Source: Dipteronia dyeriana (taxonomy: Eukaryota; Streptophyta; Magnoliopsida; Sapindales; Sapindaceae). Taken from it: DNA of 64,000 nt. Position numbers and translations under genes: made by a program. Position 1 is the stretch's first letter. Each line of letters starts with the position of its first letter. The stretch is taken from the NCBI GenBank assembly GCA_032871835.1, contig CM065297.1, forward strand, positions 42,409,098-42,473,097. The letters run 5' to 3'. The notes under the pieces were generated by a model. It saw only the letters and a program-made list of their open reading frames with translations. It was not told where the DNA came from and did no database searches. This document shows, one piece after another, positions 1-11,679 of this stretch.

Positions 1-957
1 TGCAAACAAATTTGTTATTCTTACTAAGAATAAAACCTTTATTAAAAGTAACCGAATATCCAAAATTATTTAGATAAGAAACCGAAATTAAATTCCTCTT
101 GAATTGTGGTACATTATAAAAGTTTTATTAAATCTAAATGCCAACTAGAATCAAGGTTGACTCTAATATCTTCCACTGCACTAGTATACACCAATGCTTT
201 GTTGCCTAAGTGCAAGTTGAATTCATTCTTATTAAGTCATTTCCTGTCCCAAAACCTTTTCCACTTAGGTCTAACTTGTTTTTTCTTCTGTTGTTACTTG
301 ACCTTTTGACAGGTCTTAAAATGAGCAACTTTACCAACCATATGAATCTCTTGCCTCTTGCCTTTCAAAATAATTTTTTTGGTGCTTTAAACATCTTGTA
401 TCAGGCCTTGCAAGGTGTATTCCTTATTGTTCAAGGTGTATTTAAACTTGAACAAACCAAAGGAATCCGACAGTGAGTTAACAATCATGTCAAGTTTTCG
501 TCTCACCATTTATCTCAGCACCTTTGAGTTCATCAATATTAAGATGTGCTATGACTTTCATCATGTGATCTTTCACACCCTGTCTAGGTTTTATCCTAAG
601 ATTCATAAAAGCAGTCATTGTTTCTCTCTTAGTCGTCATAGACCTCATAGCAAACATCTCCTCTAGAGACATCATTATATCGGCAACAGTCTCTATTCCT
701 TCATGTTGTTGTTGCAACATGTTGGATATGATGGTCATAATGTAACATTTAGCCATCTCATCTGAAGACTCCTACTGCTGATACTCATCTCTTTGCTCTG
801 AGTAGATTCATTAGTAGGAGTAGGTGGTTTAGAAATAGACAGAAAGAACTTATGGTTTTTCAACTTACAACAACAACCAAATTTTCCTTTTCCATGTGAC
901 ATAATTATCACCAGTTAAAGTATTATCTTTTTGGATTTTGATTAGGGATTGGGTCAT
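1..957 (-). pseudogene. A1 gag-protease relic without zinc knuckle
   Basis: The Gag start is taken at 957, matching the Met that opens Gag in A2 (12756). The N-terminal part decodes as a UBN2-type copia Gag. The stretch at 490-756 stays open and carries MAKCYIM, the ETMTAF segment and the IAHLNI block seen in other family members. Several stops interrupt the first 200 bases and the rest. After the Gag core the sequence jumps at about 265-275 to the post-protease segment (NKNEFNLHLGN). The CCHC knuckle and the D-S-G protease motif are missing. A4 has the same junction, so this is an inherited deletion. The segment 1-110 corresponds to the linker before the integrase zinc region. Confidence 0.75.
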
Positions 958-2305
958 GATTTCTTTATATTAACAAAAATTATATAAATAAATAATCATG
1001 ATAAAGCACTTTCAAATATTTATCTTGAATTAAATAAAATAATTCAATCGTAAAAATTCAACAGTGATCCAACACCCATAAATGTCATGCCTCATTTGGG
1101 AGTTCACACCATTTACTAGTTGGACTAGATCTCACCTAATTGTTAACATAACAACAAACATTTTTAATTTTAGCCTTGTGATTTTATTAACAAGAACTCT
1201 TGGGAGGATATTAATAAACTCACATTGAGTGTGTTACCAAGTTATAGACCTTCAATATATTACCTCACGAATATCCCTCATTTGGGAGTAGATACCGTTT
1301 GGGTTAATTGTCTAGTCTATCCTAGTAAGGAAGTATCTTGGCAAATTCCATTTATGAATACCCCTTGGGGGGTTATTACACTAAACATAAAGCTCAACTA
1401 AACTTGGAGGCTGTAGGTGTTCCGAAACACCTTCTCCCACTCAATTGTTTAAGGTGTGTGGTCAAATTCCATAAAATGATTTACCAAGTTATCCAATTAG
1501 ATGCCTAAATCATTCAATGCATGTTCATACCAATAGAGATATATAAGTGGAACTCCTATTCTATATGACATGTTATTAAACAATGACAAACATTGCAATA
1601 TTTACAAAAATATAAATAGCTACGATTTTTGTCCATCCTAGAAAAGCAAGTAAATTACATGTCATGGAATACAAAAAACTCCTTTCTTGGTAAACAAGTC
1701 TTCACACAACCTTCGTCGTTTGGACTCCTCGGCTGCCTCCCATAGGCTTGCGCACCTTTGGCTCCCTCTTATCATGCACACACCACAACCCCATAAAGAG
1801 CTGCCGTGCGCAGCCGATGCCATAGAAAACGTGGCCGCGTGCTCTTCGCACGCACGTTTGTTGCTATGGCTCGCACGATTCCAAACTTGTTCTAGTTGCT
1901 TCCAATTCTTTAAACCTTCTAGCCTTCGATACTTGAATGTATTTCAGAAGAATTTTAAATAAAAAGATACTTCAGTTATTTATTTATTTATTTATTACAA
2001 TAAAGTGCAGTATTTTTATTACAATAGCAAAATAAGATAAAAAATTAGCAACTACCAAGAAGGAAATTATGGCGATGATAGGCCACCATTTTTGTTACAA
2101 TCCCAAAACAAAATACATTGAAATTCTAGGAACAAAATTGAGCAATAACAATTCAGATATAAAACATATATATATTCATTCATTCCAATGTAAATATATA
2201 TGTGAATACCTAGAGTGTCATCTCTTTCTAAAACATGCATATATACAAAAAAAAAAAGAGAAAGATTCACGGACACATACATCAATTAATGAAGGGTACA
2301 ACCAG
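958..2305 (-). other. A1 untranslated leader between primer site and gag
   Basis: This noncoding leader is homologous to 12757-14154 of A2 and to the leader pieces of A4. A short GC-rich island at about 1720-1860 stands out from AT-rich surroundings. The reading frames across it are not homologous to known proteins. Near 2160-2250 there is a TA-rich stretch and a poly-A run. I see no gene here. Confidence 0.6.
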
Positions 2306-2317
2306 GCTCTGATACCA
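2306..2317 (-). promoter_or_regulatory. A1 primer binding site (initiator tRNA-Met)
   Basis: The plus strand reads GCTCTGATACCA, the reverse complement of TGGTATCAGAGC, which pairs with the 3' end of plant initiator tRNA-Met. It sits two bases from the LTR edge at 2320, the spacing used by copia elements. It fixes the LTR at 2320-4364 as the 5' LTR of a minus-strand element. Confidence 0.9.
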
Positions 2318-2319
2318 AT

Positions 2320-4364
2320 TGTAGGGAAAATCGAGCAACGCAAGCATGAAAATTAGGTTTTGGTATAAAAAGAAAAAATTCCCTTTATAATAACAAAAAT
2401 CTTAACCCTAGATTAATTGATGTATATATAAAAAGTGTCGTACCTTTTTTTTTCTTGACGATTGAACTAGCACCGAATTGAATCCATAAGATCTTCCAAT
2501 CCAATCACGAACGTTAATCACCTAGGAGTGTGGGCTCCCTTTCTTTAAATTGTATACCTGAGGATGGAAACAAACAAAATCTTCTTCTTTGTTAGTCACA
2601 ATAATCCTCTAAGAGAAAAACCAAGAACGTCCAGTCACTTGTGAATTATCAATCAATTAGAACGAAACTCGTGTGAACCTTGATTCTAAGTTGTACACAA
2701 AACCCTTTTGATGCAAAGGATACTACTGTACTATCGAAAACAAAAACGTTCCCTCTTTTCTCTATGCTTAGCTGAATTCTTCACACAATGAGTTGGACGA
2801 GGTTTTTTTTTATAAAAATAAAAAACAACTTCTCACACCAAAAACTAAGGATTGGTCAAAATTTATATCCCATATTTATAGGTTCTCAAATCCTCTCCTA
2901 AATAGAATTTACTTGGTAAGCAAGAATCCTATTCTTAGGTGAGTTTACTTAGTGACCAAGAATCCTTTTTCAAAATGAATTCTTTCCTACACGAAGACTT
3001 CTAATCCAACTCATTAGTGTATTTGTGACCATATTAAAGACTTCATAATTTGAATTTTAACTAAATAATTAATTAATTTCCATCTAATTAAATAATAAAA
3101 TAAAAATAATATATTAGGCTTTTATATATTAGCCTTGCCGCCCATGACATTATATAGGCATATATATTATTTTTCTTATTTTGTTAATTCCATTGGACCT
3201 TAACAAAAAGTCCACATGTTAACTAGACCTATTCTTACAAAAAGAAACAAGTCAACATGCCTTAATACAATTCTAGATGGACCCCTAAATTAGTCCGGTA
3301 GGATATATCAAGTGATCCATGCAAGTTCGTGTGGATTGGGGATCTTGGCGGACTATCTAAATTTAAGCTTCAATAGACATAACCTAATCACAATCAACAA
3401 ATGATTCACTTAGATCCAATATGTTAATTTTAGTTCATTCCACTAAAGAACTAAAATTGAACACTTAAATAAAGATAGAATAAGTTAATATTTCTCATTC
3501 AAACCCTAGACAACCTTATTGGTGAAACTGTATCCTCGTGAAATATCATTAATCTACAAGAGCTCATAGACCGCCCATAGCTCCAAGTTACCATATTTAC
3601 TCATATGACTATATTTTGAACTTGGATATTTTAACTTGTCCAGAAGCCATGTTTCAGTAGACACTATTGAAAACTTAACGTTAAGATTCAATATCCAATA
3701 ACTCAAAACATCCATATGATGATATTCTACTCTCATTTAATAAATGGAGCCACGATGTCCATATCGATAAATGAAGTCCTCTATCGATTAACAAATGAAT
3801 AACACCAACTATCGATGATAGACTATAATATATAATCGTACTCATTGATATCTCAAATAATAGCACTTGCAACCATAAGTCCATCATTTATCTCAAGATT
3901 GATATAGAATCTCCGATTGTCTTCAAGTTAAAACTTTTATCCATTGAGGGTTTTAGATAAAGTATTTCACTGTGATCTAATTCAATGCACCCAGTGCACT
4001 AGATATTTTTACCCAAAGACACCACAATTTGATGATTTTAGACTCATCATAATACATTTGATCCCACTCAAATGCTAGAAAAACAATCTACAACTTTGAC
4101 AAGTTAAAAGCGCCTAACCTTTATCTTAAGTTGTGAATATTATTCTAGACTAACTAAAGAATTGTGTCTACCTCATACATATCTAGATGTATGAACAATT
4201 CTTCTTTTCTCATAGTCTCTTGACTATATGATTATTTACTTTTGATAATTATAATAATTAAACTATAAATGCTATAAGATTTGTTAAACTATAAATCACT
4301 TTATTAATATGAAAAGATTGTCAAATACATTATTACATTCTTGCTATCAAGCATAATCCCAACA
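2320..4364 (-). repeat. A1 5' LTR (family A)
   Basis: The LTR is 2045 bp with TG...CA ends (plus strand TGTAGGGAAAAT ... TAATCCCAACA). In sense it opens with the family A start and ends in the conserved TTTTCCCTACA. A TATA box (TATAAATA in sense) lies at 2873-2880. On its U3 side are repeats of the GGATT..CTTGG motif around 2895-2970. The antisense 71-codon frame conserved in other copies is broken here by a stop shortly after 3790. Confidence 0.88.
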
Positions 4365-6318
4365 GTTTTAAACATTAAAAATACATGATCTAAGAGCAAT
4401 ACAAAGAGATTTACTCAAGATCATTACCTCTCAAGAGTGTATCTTTCAAAGGATATGAAGCTCATATTTTTTAAAAAATGATGCTTATCAATTTATCATC
4501 TATAAAATATAAATCATGCATCATGTAAAAGATCCCCACTCTTTTTATGAGATCTATTGGCTTGTTTGTCCTCATGACAACAAGTTGTTGGTGTGTCATC
4601 CCTAGAGAATAAAGATTAGACACTTTCAACTCAATTAATGACATAAAAATGACTTTCTCAAAAATAAGAAATAACACAAAATAAAGTTTTTTAAAAATGG
4701 ACTTCTCTAAAGTCAATCAACAATTTTTGACGATCATAGCAATATTTGTTCGATAGCTAAGTTCATAACAAAGTCATATATAAACAAAGCTATTCTCACA
4801 TGTGCACATTACACTATTGGTAAGAGCACTCACCCTTGACCCACTTGGTCTTGGGTGCACTAACACAAAATTCTTTGTTATCTTTCTTGACTTTGGTATT
4901 GCACCTAGTATGGAGATTTTCAACAATTTGATTCAAGAGAATATCATTGACACTGATCTCTTCAACACCTTTAGCTTTACAAGCTTTGTCAATTTTAGAG
5001 TGATTAACACTCTTCTTCACCCAAATTCTATTAGCATGCTTTGAAACAACATTATGCTCGTCAATATTTAACACCCTAGCTTGCTTCAAATTATGGTTCA
5101 TCTCCTTATCTTTAGATGCATTTCTTAATATGCATTACTTAATATACTTAAAACATCTGGGCTTAATATGACCTATGGTATTACAAAAGTTACAAATTGG
5201 AATAAATTATGAGATTGTAACTTGTGGGATTGAAGAAGTATTAGAAAGAGTTTGTAGAGATACCATGTTTAAAAAAAAATGTTTTGCCTTGTAAGGATTG
5301 ACCTTGGGAGACTTCTTGATATTCTTTGATTTTGACTTTCTTGAAGAGGGTAATGCTATTACGAGCTTCTCCTAAACTTTCAAGATGCTAGAGTCTCCTT
5401 GAGGTTAAGATTCATAACTTTCTTTATATTGGTCGTGTCATTGGCCAAATCTTTGATAGTTGCCTAACAACATCGATTTCCTCTAGATAGTCATACTCTT
5501 CCTTTTGCAAGATAGAAATAACCTTCTCTTATTCAAGAAAAAGCATATTGACCTCTTTAAGCTTCTTCATGTGATCAATCTTCTCATATATAAGCCTATG
5601 TGAAGTCTCAACAAACTCATCCACTTGAGTTTTGATCAAATAATCTTTATTCTAACTTCTCTCAATGCTTAATCCCTTTGCTTCTCAAGGATATTTAATT
5701 TAGCCATTAGCTTGAGATCGGTTGTCTTGGAAATAGAGCACTCTTGATGATTTTGATAAATCTCATTGCAAATCTCTTCAATGTTTTACAAGTAAGTGAT
5801 CAGATCTAAATCGATCATCCTCCGGGATAATGTCTTCTTCTTTGTTTTTGTCACTAACTTTCTATTCAAGCTTGTAGTCAAAATTGTCGGTAGACAAATA
5901 AAATGTAAAATAACAATAACCTTTTTCACAATTAGCTTGGAATCTATTCTAGACCTCTTTTGCTATATTAGTATCTTTATTATGAGAAAAGTGTTTGAAA
6001 CTTACACCTCTATGAATGGCAAAAAGGTCTACGAGTTTAAAATTCTCTAAATAAACCTCATTCGTACTTCATGAACATTTTGTTTTAGGAGAAACTACTC
6101 CATCACATATAAGACTAAAAGAAGTGAAACCATTCTTGACAACTAACCTAGCTTGCACACCACAAGAATTATTGAAGTCTTACATGATCACTTTCTACAA
6201 AACATAATTTTTCCAACTAATAAGGGTGGCCAACCATGACTCGAAACTTAGCAATATTCACCATGAATTTATCCTGGATCTCGTTGAATTTCCTCTAACA
6301 ACCCACTCTGATACCAGT
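4365..6318 (-). pseudogene. N0: internal region of a SIRE-like gag element, decayed
   Basis: Read on the minus strand from the primer site near 6316, this is a decayed Gag. It has a Lys/Glu-rich region likely to form a coiled coil (about 5400-5760), then a CCHC knuckle (CNFCNTIGHIKPRC, about 5160-5205). Next comes the short open block 4814-5101 with IWVKK and KTKWVKG, which resembles the Gag-protease border of SIRE-type copia Gags. Many stops and frameshifts are present. No integrase or reverse transcriptase is seen before A1 cuts the element at 4365. N1 has the same layout (coiled coil, CCHC, WVRK block), so the two belong to one class, though not one close subfamily. Confidence 0.55.
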
Positions 6319-6383
6319 TGAAAATACAAACACGATTAATTTGCTTAAGGCTAACCTAGAGTGAGCGTGAATAGGGTATTTTC
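6306..6383 (-). repeat. N0 primer site and start of its 5' LTR
   Basis: CTCTGATACCA at 6306-6316 is an initiator tRNA-Met primer site on the minus strand. A new sequence starts with TG at 6319 after a two-base spacer. Only 65 bp of this LTR remain before the family A LTR (A3) begins at 6384. The rest of the N0 LTR is not found in the window. It would lie beyond the right end of A3, which is also missing. Confidence 0.6.
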
Positions 6384-6573
6384 TATTGAGATTATACTCG
6401 ATAGCAAGAGTATAATAATGTATTTGACAATCTTTTCATATTAATAAGGTGGTTTCTAGTATAACAAATCTTACAGCATTTATAGTTTAATTATTATAAT
6501 TGTCAAAAGTAAATAATCATAAGGTCAAAAGACTATGAGAAAAGACGAATTGTTCATACATCTAGATAAGTAT
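6384..6573 (+). repeat. A3: family A LTR, left segment, plus orientation
   Basis: The segment opens with a mutated LTR start (TATTGAGATTATACTCG, normally TGTTGGGATTATGCTCG) and matches the first ~190 bp of other plus-orientation LTRs (17838, 40798). It stops inside CTAGATA, where the A2 element begins. The LTR resumes at 16086 with TGTATGAGGTAGACAC, exactly the continuation seen in the other copies. The duplicated target is agtat (6569-6573) against tgtat (16086-16090), with one mismatch. Confidence 0.85.
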
Positions 6574-8840
6574 TGTAGGGAAAATCGTACAACGGAAGCA
6601 TGAAAATTTATAAAAATTAGGTTTCAGTATAAATAAATTTATTCCCTTTTTAATGACAAGAACCATAACCGTTGATTAATTGATGTATATAAAAAGTGTC
6701 GTACCTTTTTCTCATGATGAATGAACAAGCGCCGAATAGAATCCATAAGATCTTCCAATCCAATCACGAACGTGAATCACCTAGGAGTGTGGACTCCCTT
6801 TCTTTAAATTGTATACCTGAGAATGGAAACAAATAAAATCTTTCTCTTTGTTAGTTACAATAATCCTCCAAGAGAAAAATCCAAAAACGTCCGGTCACTA
6901 GTGAATTATCAATCTACTTTATTGAAACTTGCGTGAACCAGATTTGATTTTGTACACAAAACCTTTTTAATGTAAAGGATGCTAGTGTACTATCAAAAAC
7001 AAAACATTCCCTTTTTCTCTTATCATTTTCCGAATTCTACATCCTTTATTTATGCGTTGACCAAAATTTGTCCAGAGCAAAAAACTTAATTTTTCTCCCT
7101 CAAAACTCACTCTTGCTTGGCCAAATTCTCTCTTAGAAAATCACCTTGCTTGGCCGAAATTTTACTCATAAAATCATAGGGCTGGCCGAAAATTATGAGA
7201 TGGTATATATAGGATCATAAACCCTCTCCTAATAAGGATTTACTTGGTTGGCAAGAATCATTTCCTTAGGTGGATTTACTTGATAGTTACGAATCCTTTT
7301 TAAAGAAGACCTCTACTCTACACCATGACACCTAATCCAACTCATTAGAGTATTTATAACCATATTAAAGATTTCCTAAATTGACTAGATAAATAAGTTC
7401 TATTATTTATTTGCTTTTCAAATATAATCTTTAATATTAATTATACTACTAACAATAGTATAATATTAGGAGACCATCTCCTATAAGGAATTTTTTTTTT
7501 ACTTTTAATTAAATAATTAATTAATTAATTACCAAACTAATTCATTTCCATTTAATTAAATAATAAAATAAAAAATAATATATTTAGGTTTTTATACATT
7601 GGCTTTGCCGCCTATAACAATATATAGGTATATATATTATTATTTTTATTTTATTAAATCCATTGGACATTAATAAAAAGTCCACATGTGAACTAGACCC
7701 ACCATTACAAAAAGAAACAAGTTTACATGCCTCAATACAATTCTAGATGGACCTCTAAATTGGTCCCGTAGAATATATCAAGTGATCCATGCAAGTTCGT
7801 GTGGATTGGGGATCGTGGCGGGCTATCTAAATTTAAGCTCCAATAGACACAACCCAATGAAAATCGACAAATGATTCACTTAGGTCAGATCTATTAATTT
7901 ATGTTTATTCCAATAAAGAACTAAAATTGAACTCTTAAATAAAGTTAGAATAAGTTTATGTTTCTCATTCATACCCTAGATAATCTTAACGGAGAAAGTG
8001 TATCCTTGTGAAGAATATCAGTAATCGCCAATAGCCCATAGACCGCCTATAGCTCTCCAAGTTACCATATTTACTCATAAGACTACAATTCGAACTTTGA
8101 TATTTTGACTTGTCCAAAAGCCATGTTTCAATAGACATAGTTGAAAAACTTAATGTTAAGATTTAATATCCAATACCTCAAAACATCCATATGATGATAT
8201 TCTACTCTCATTTAATAAATGGAGCCACGATGTCCGTATCTATAAATGAAGTCCTCTATCGATTAACAAATGAATACTACCAAACTATCGAGGATAGACT
8301 ATGCAATATAATCGTACTCATCGATAGCTCAAATGATAAAACTTACAACCATAAGTCCATCATTTATCTCAGGATTGAGATAGACTTTCCGATTGTCATC
8401 AAATGAAAACTTTTATCCATTGACGGTTCTAGATAAAGTATTTCATTGTGTTCCAATTCAATGCACCCAGTACACTAGATTCTTTTGCCCAAAGACACCA
8501 CACTTTGTTGATTTTAGACTCATCACAACATATTTGATCCCACTCAAATGCTCGTAAAAGAATCTACAACTTTAACAAGATAAATGCGCCCAACCTTTAT
8601 CTTAAGTTGTGAATAATATTCAAGACAAACTAAAGAATTGTGTCTACCTCATACATATCTAGATGTATGAACAATTCTTCTTTTCTCATAGTTTTTTGAC
8701 CTTACGATTATTTACTTTTGACAATTATAATAATTAAACTATAAATGCTATAAGATTTGTTAAACTAGAAACAACTTTATTAATATGAAAAGATTGTCAA
8801 ATACATTATTATACTCTTGCTATCGAGCATAATCCCAACA
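6574..8840 (-). repeat. A2 3' LTR (family A)
   Basis: The LTR is 2267 bp with ends TGTAGGGAAAATC ... ATCCCAACA on the plus strand. It is bordered on the right by a degenerate purine-rich tract (sense AGTGGTAGAT) just before the LTR start. A TATA-like TATATATA is at 7204-7211. Several copies of TTGGCCGAA lie at 7040-7200 on its downstream side. Repeats of the GGATT/CTTGG/CCAAG/AATCC palindrome lie at about 7227-7300. Confidence 0.9.
8191..8406 (+). other. 71-codon frame antisense to the family A LTR
   Basis: The frame opens with MMIFYSHLINGA and contains YRLTNEY and DSSNDKT. Near-identical frames lie at 15438-15653, 16336-16551 (minus), 31815-32030, 52950-53156 (later start) and 58183-58395, always antisense to the LTR transcript. 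It has no family I recognise, no signal peptide and no membrane segment. Persistence in several diverged copies is notable, but low stop density by chance is the simpler explanation. I list it as an observation, not as a demonstrated gene. Confidence 0.2.
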
Positions 8841-8857
8841 ATCTACCACTTACTCTA

Positions 8858-10640
8858 TAGCAAATGTGTCATATCTCCCATCCCCATGTTCTCTAGATGC
8901 CCATCAAAACTCTTTTATGGATGAGCCTTTTTAAAGGGATCTGCTAGATTGTCTGCTGATGCGATCTTAGTAATCTTCACGTCACTCCTCTACACTATTT
9001 TCCTCATAAGGTGATACTTTCTTTCAATGTGTTTCCCTCTCTTATAACTTCTTGGTTATCTCGAATTAGCCACTGCTCCACTATTGTCACAGTAGATAGT
9101 GATATGCCTATTCGCACCAGGAACCACTTTCGAGTCAATCAAGAATTGGCAGATCCAAACATCCTCTTTAGCAGTCCCGTATACAGCAACATACTTTGCT
9201 TCCATGGTTTAATCATCGATATAAGATTTCTTGAAAATCCACTATATGACTGCCCCTCCTCCAATAGTAAACATAGATCCTGATGTTGATCTCCTAGAGT
9301 CAGAATCTGAATGAAAATTAGAATCTGCATAACCATTGGAAATTTAATCCCCTCCAAAGTATACAAGCATATAATCTCTCGTTCTTCTGAGGTACTTGAA
9401 AATATGCTTGACTGCCGTCTAGTGATCTAGAACAGGCTTAGATTGAAACCTGCTAACTATGCCTACAACAAAACAAATATCTGGTCTAGTACAGAGCACT
9501 GCATACATGAGACTTCCAACTACCGATGCGTTTGAAACCTACTCATGAATTGCTCTTCATGCTAATTCTTAGGAACTTGTTTCTTTAGAAAGTTTGATTC
9601 CATGTCTGAAAGGTAACATACCTTTCTTGGAATCTTGTATGGAAAACCTAGACAAAATTTTATTTATGTATAAAGCTTGGGATAATGAAATCGTTCTATT
9701 CTTTCTATACCTTATTACTTGGATACCAAGAATATAACTTGCTTCGCCTAAGTCATTCATATCAAATTGTTTAGCTAACCATTCTTTAACATATGTCAAT
9801 AAACCTACATCATTTCTGAAGACTAGTATATCATCAACGAAAAGAACTAGGAAAACCAACTTGTTGCCTTTAATCCTTTTGTATACATAAGGTTCATCAT
9901 GGTTTTGAATAAATCCAAAACTTTTCACAGCTTGATCGAACCTTATGTTCTAGGATCTGGATGCTTGCTTCAATCCATATATGGATCTTTACAACTTGCA
10001 TACCATTTCCTCATGGCCTTTTTCGATGAATCCTTTTGGTTGCATCATGTAGATACTTTCGTCAAGACTTTCATTAATGAAAGTTGTCTTGACCTCTATT
10101 TGCCAAATCTCTAGGTCTAGAGATGCCGCAATGGATAAGAGTATCCTATGGATTTGAGCATGGCCATAGGAGAGAAGGTTTCTTCATAATCTAGACCTTC
10201 CTTCTGTGTATAACCTTTAGCTACCAATCTAGCTTTAAAAGTTTCCACCTTTCCATCCATACCTCTTTTCCTTTTGTATACCCACTTGCACTTAATGGGT
10301 TTTATCCCTTTAGGCAAGAGTACTAGAGACCAGACTTTGTTTTGAACATAGATTCAATTTTGAATTGCATTGCCTTTTGCCAATGGTGACAATCAGCATC
10401 TTCCATTGCTTTCTTGTACGTATAGGGTTCATCGTCGTCCGAAAGATTCTCTATAGATTCTCCTAGACCGATGTATCTCTCAAGTTGTCTACTAACCATC
10501 CCACTATGACGGGGTATGATAGATTGTTGATCTTGTGTTAGTACAGAACATACAATTGGGCTAAGTTGTAAAATCTCTTGTTGAATTGTTTCTCCTGAAA
10601 GCTTATTCAGGGCAATTTTACTTTTAGGCACAAAATTATT
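8858..10640 (-). pseudogene. A2 pol: reverse transcriptase and RNase H relic
   Basis: Minus-strand blocks run from the RT N-terminal linker (10323-10631), through the segment with [14 protein letters not shown] and the [16 protein letters not shown] block (10117-10317), to the palm domain (9569-9928). The catalytic motif is F-V-D-D at 9830-9841, followed by DLGEASYILGIQ. RNase H and the C-terminus follow at about 8858-9560 in broken frames. In an active element this would copy genomic RNA into DNA inside cytoplasmic particles. Here several frameshifts and stops between blocks make it non-functional. Confidence 0.85.
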
Positions 10641-11600
10641 CGTATATTCTTATTCTAGAAATTCAGCATTTGTCAAAACAAATACTTTAAATTCTGAATG
10701 ACTATAGAAATAGTATCCTTTTATTCCTTTTGGATACCCTATAAATATGCATGTTTCTAAATGGGACTCCATCATTTCTGTCTTTCCTTTTAACACGTGC
10801 GCAGGACACCAAATAGTCTTAAGTGTTGTAAACTAGAATTTCACCCAGTCCACAACTCATGCGGTGTTTTTGGAACCTACTTAGATGGTACATCATTTAG
10901 AATGTACGTTGCGGTTTGTAAAGTATATCCCCAAAAAGAATTAGAGAGCGTTGAATAACTCAACATAAACCTAACCTTGTCCAAAACAGTTCTATTTTTT
11001 TTTCTGCCACCCCATTTTGTTGAGGTGTACCTGGCCCAGAAAACTTGGAAATTAACCCATTATCAATAAGATATTTTTGAAACTCACCAGATAGATATTC
11101 TCTACCACGATCAGACCTCACTATTTGTATATGATTCTTAAGCTGATTTTCAACTTCAGCTTTAAATGCTTTAAACATGTCAAAAGCATCTGACTTATGT
11201 CTCATGAGATACACATACCCAAATCTTGAATGATCATCAGTGAAAGTGATGAAGTACTCATATCAACCTCTAGCTTGAATGCTTATAGGTCCACACACAT
11301 CAGTGTGTATCAATCCTAAACATTCGATGGCTCATGTGCCTTTGGTCGTGAAAGACCTTTTGGTCATTTTACCTTCCAAACAAGATTCATAAGTTGGTAG
11401 ATCATCGACCTTTAAGTCACTTAGAGGTCCGTCACTTACCAATCTTTTAATCCTATTAAGGTTAATATGACCTAGGCGCAAATGCCATAGGTAGGTTTCA
11501 TCTTTTGATAATTTTACTCTTTTATGATTAGGTTCTGTTGATTCCGTGTCTAACAAGTGAGAGATATTTTTATGCAAGTAGAATAAACATTTTTCCAATG
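10641..11600 (-). pseudogene. A2 pol: GAG-pre-integrase and integrase relic
   Basis: The zinc-binding N-terminal region lies at 11332-11598 (LWHLRLGHINLNRIKR, then YESCLEGKMTKRSF), supplying the His-His-Cys pattern. The core follows: an IHTDVCGP block near 11290-11320 with the first catalytic Asp, then 10960-11214 with YLMRHKS, SDRGREYLSGEF and PGTPQQNGVAE. The second Asp and the Glu of the D,D-35-E triad are visible. Stops and frameshifts near 11250-11330 and 10960-10990 break the frame. Downstream, 10640-10960 holds the degenerate integrase C-terminus. Similar sequence is in A4 (43961-44870) and A7 (55000-56295). Confidence 0.85.
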
Positions 11601-11679
11601 TACCTTTACAAACAAATTTGTTATTCTTACTAATAATAAAACCTTTATTAAAAGTAACCGAATATCCAAATTTATTTAG

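Larger units (their letters stand above)
1..4364 (-). mobile_element. A1: Ty1/copia LTR retrotransposon, family A, 5' part only
   Basis: The element runs right to left: 5' LTR (2320-4364), primer binding site (2306-2317), ~1.3 kb leader, then a gag/protease relic that leaves the window at base 1. Orientation comes from the primer site, which lies just left of the LTR as the reverse complement of TGGTATCAGAGC. The first 957 bases align by eye with the gag region of A2 (11600-12756). The element interrupts N0, whose sequence resumes at 4365. The base pairs after the LTR are gtttt, but the other target-site copy is off-window. The remainder of pol and the 3' LTR are presumably to the left of the window. 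Confidence 0.88.

Noticed and set aside
2306..2317. tRNA-like sequence GCTCTGATACCA and its other copies
   Set aside because: These 11-12 bp matches next to LTRs are primer binding sites. No cloverleaf surrounds them, so they are not tRNA genes.
2067..2356. Opposing frames of 72 and 95 codons at the A1 primer site
   Set aside because: They overlap each other, the leader, the primer site and the LTR start, and do not persist in A2 or A7.
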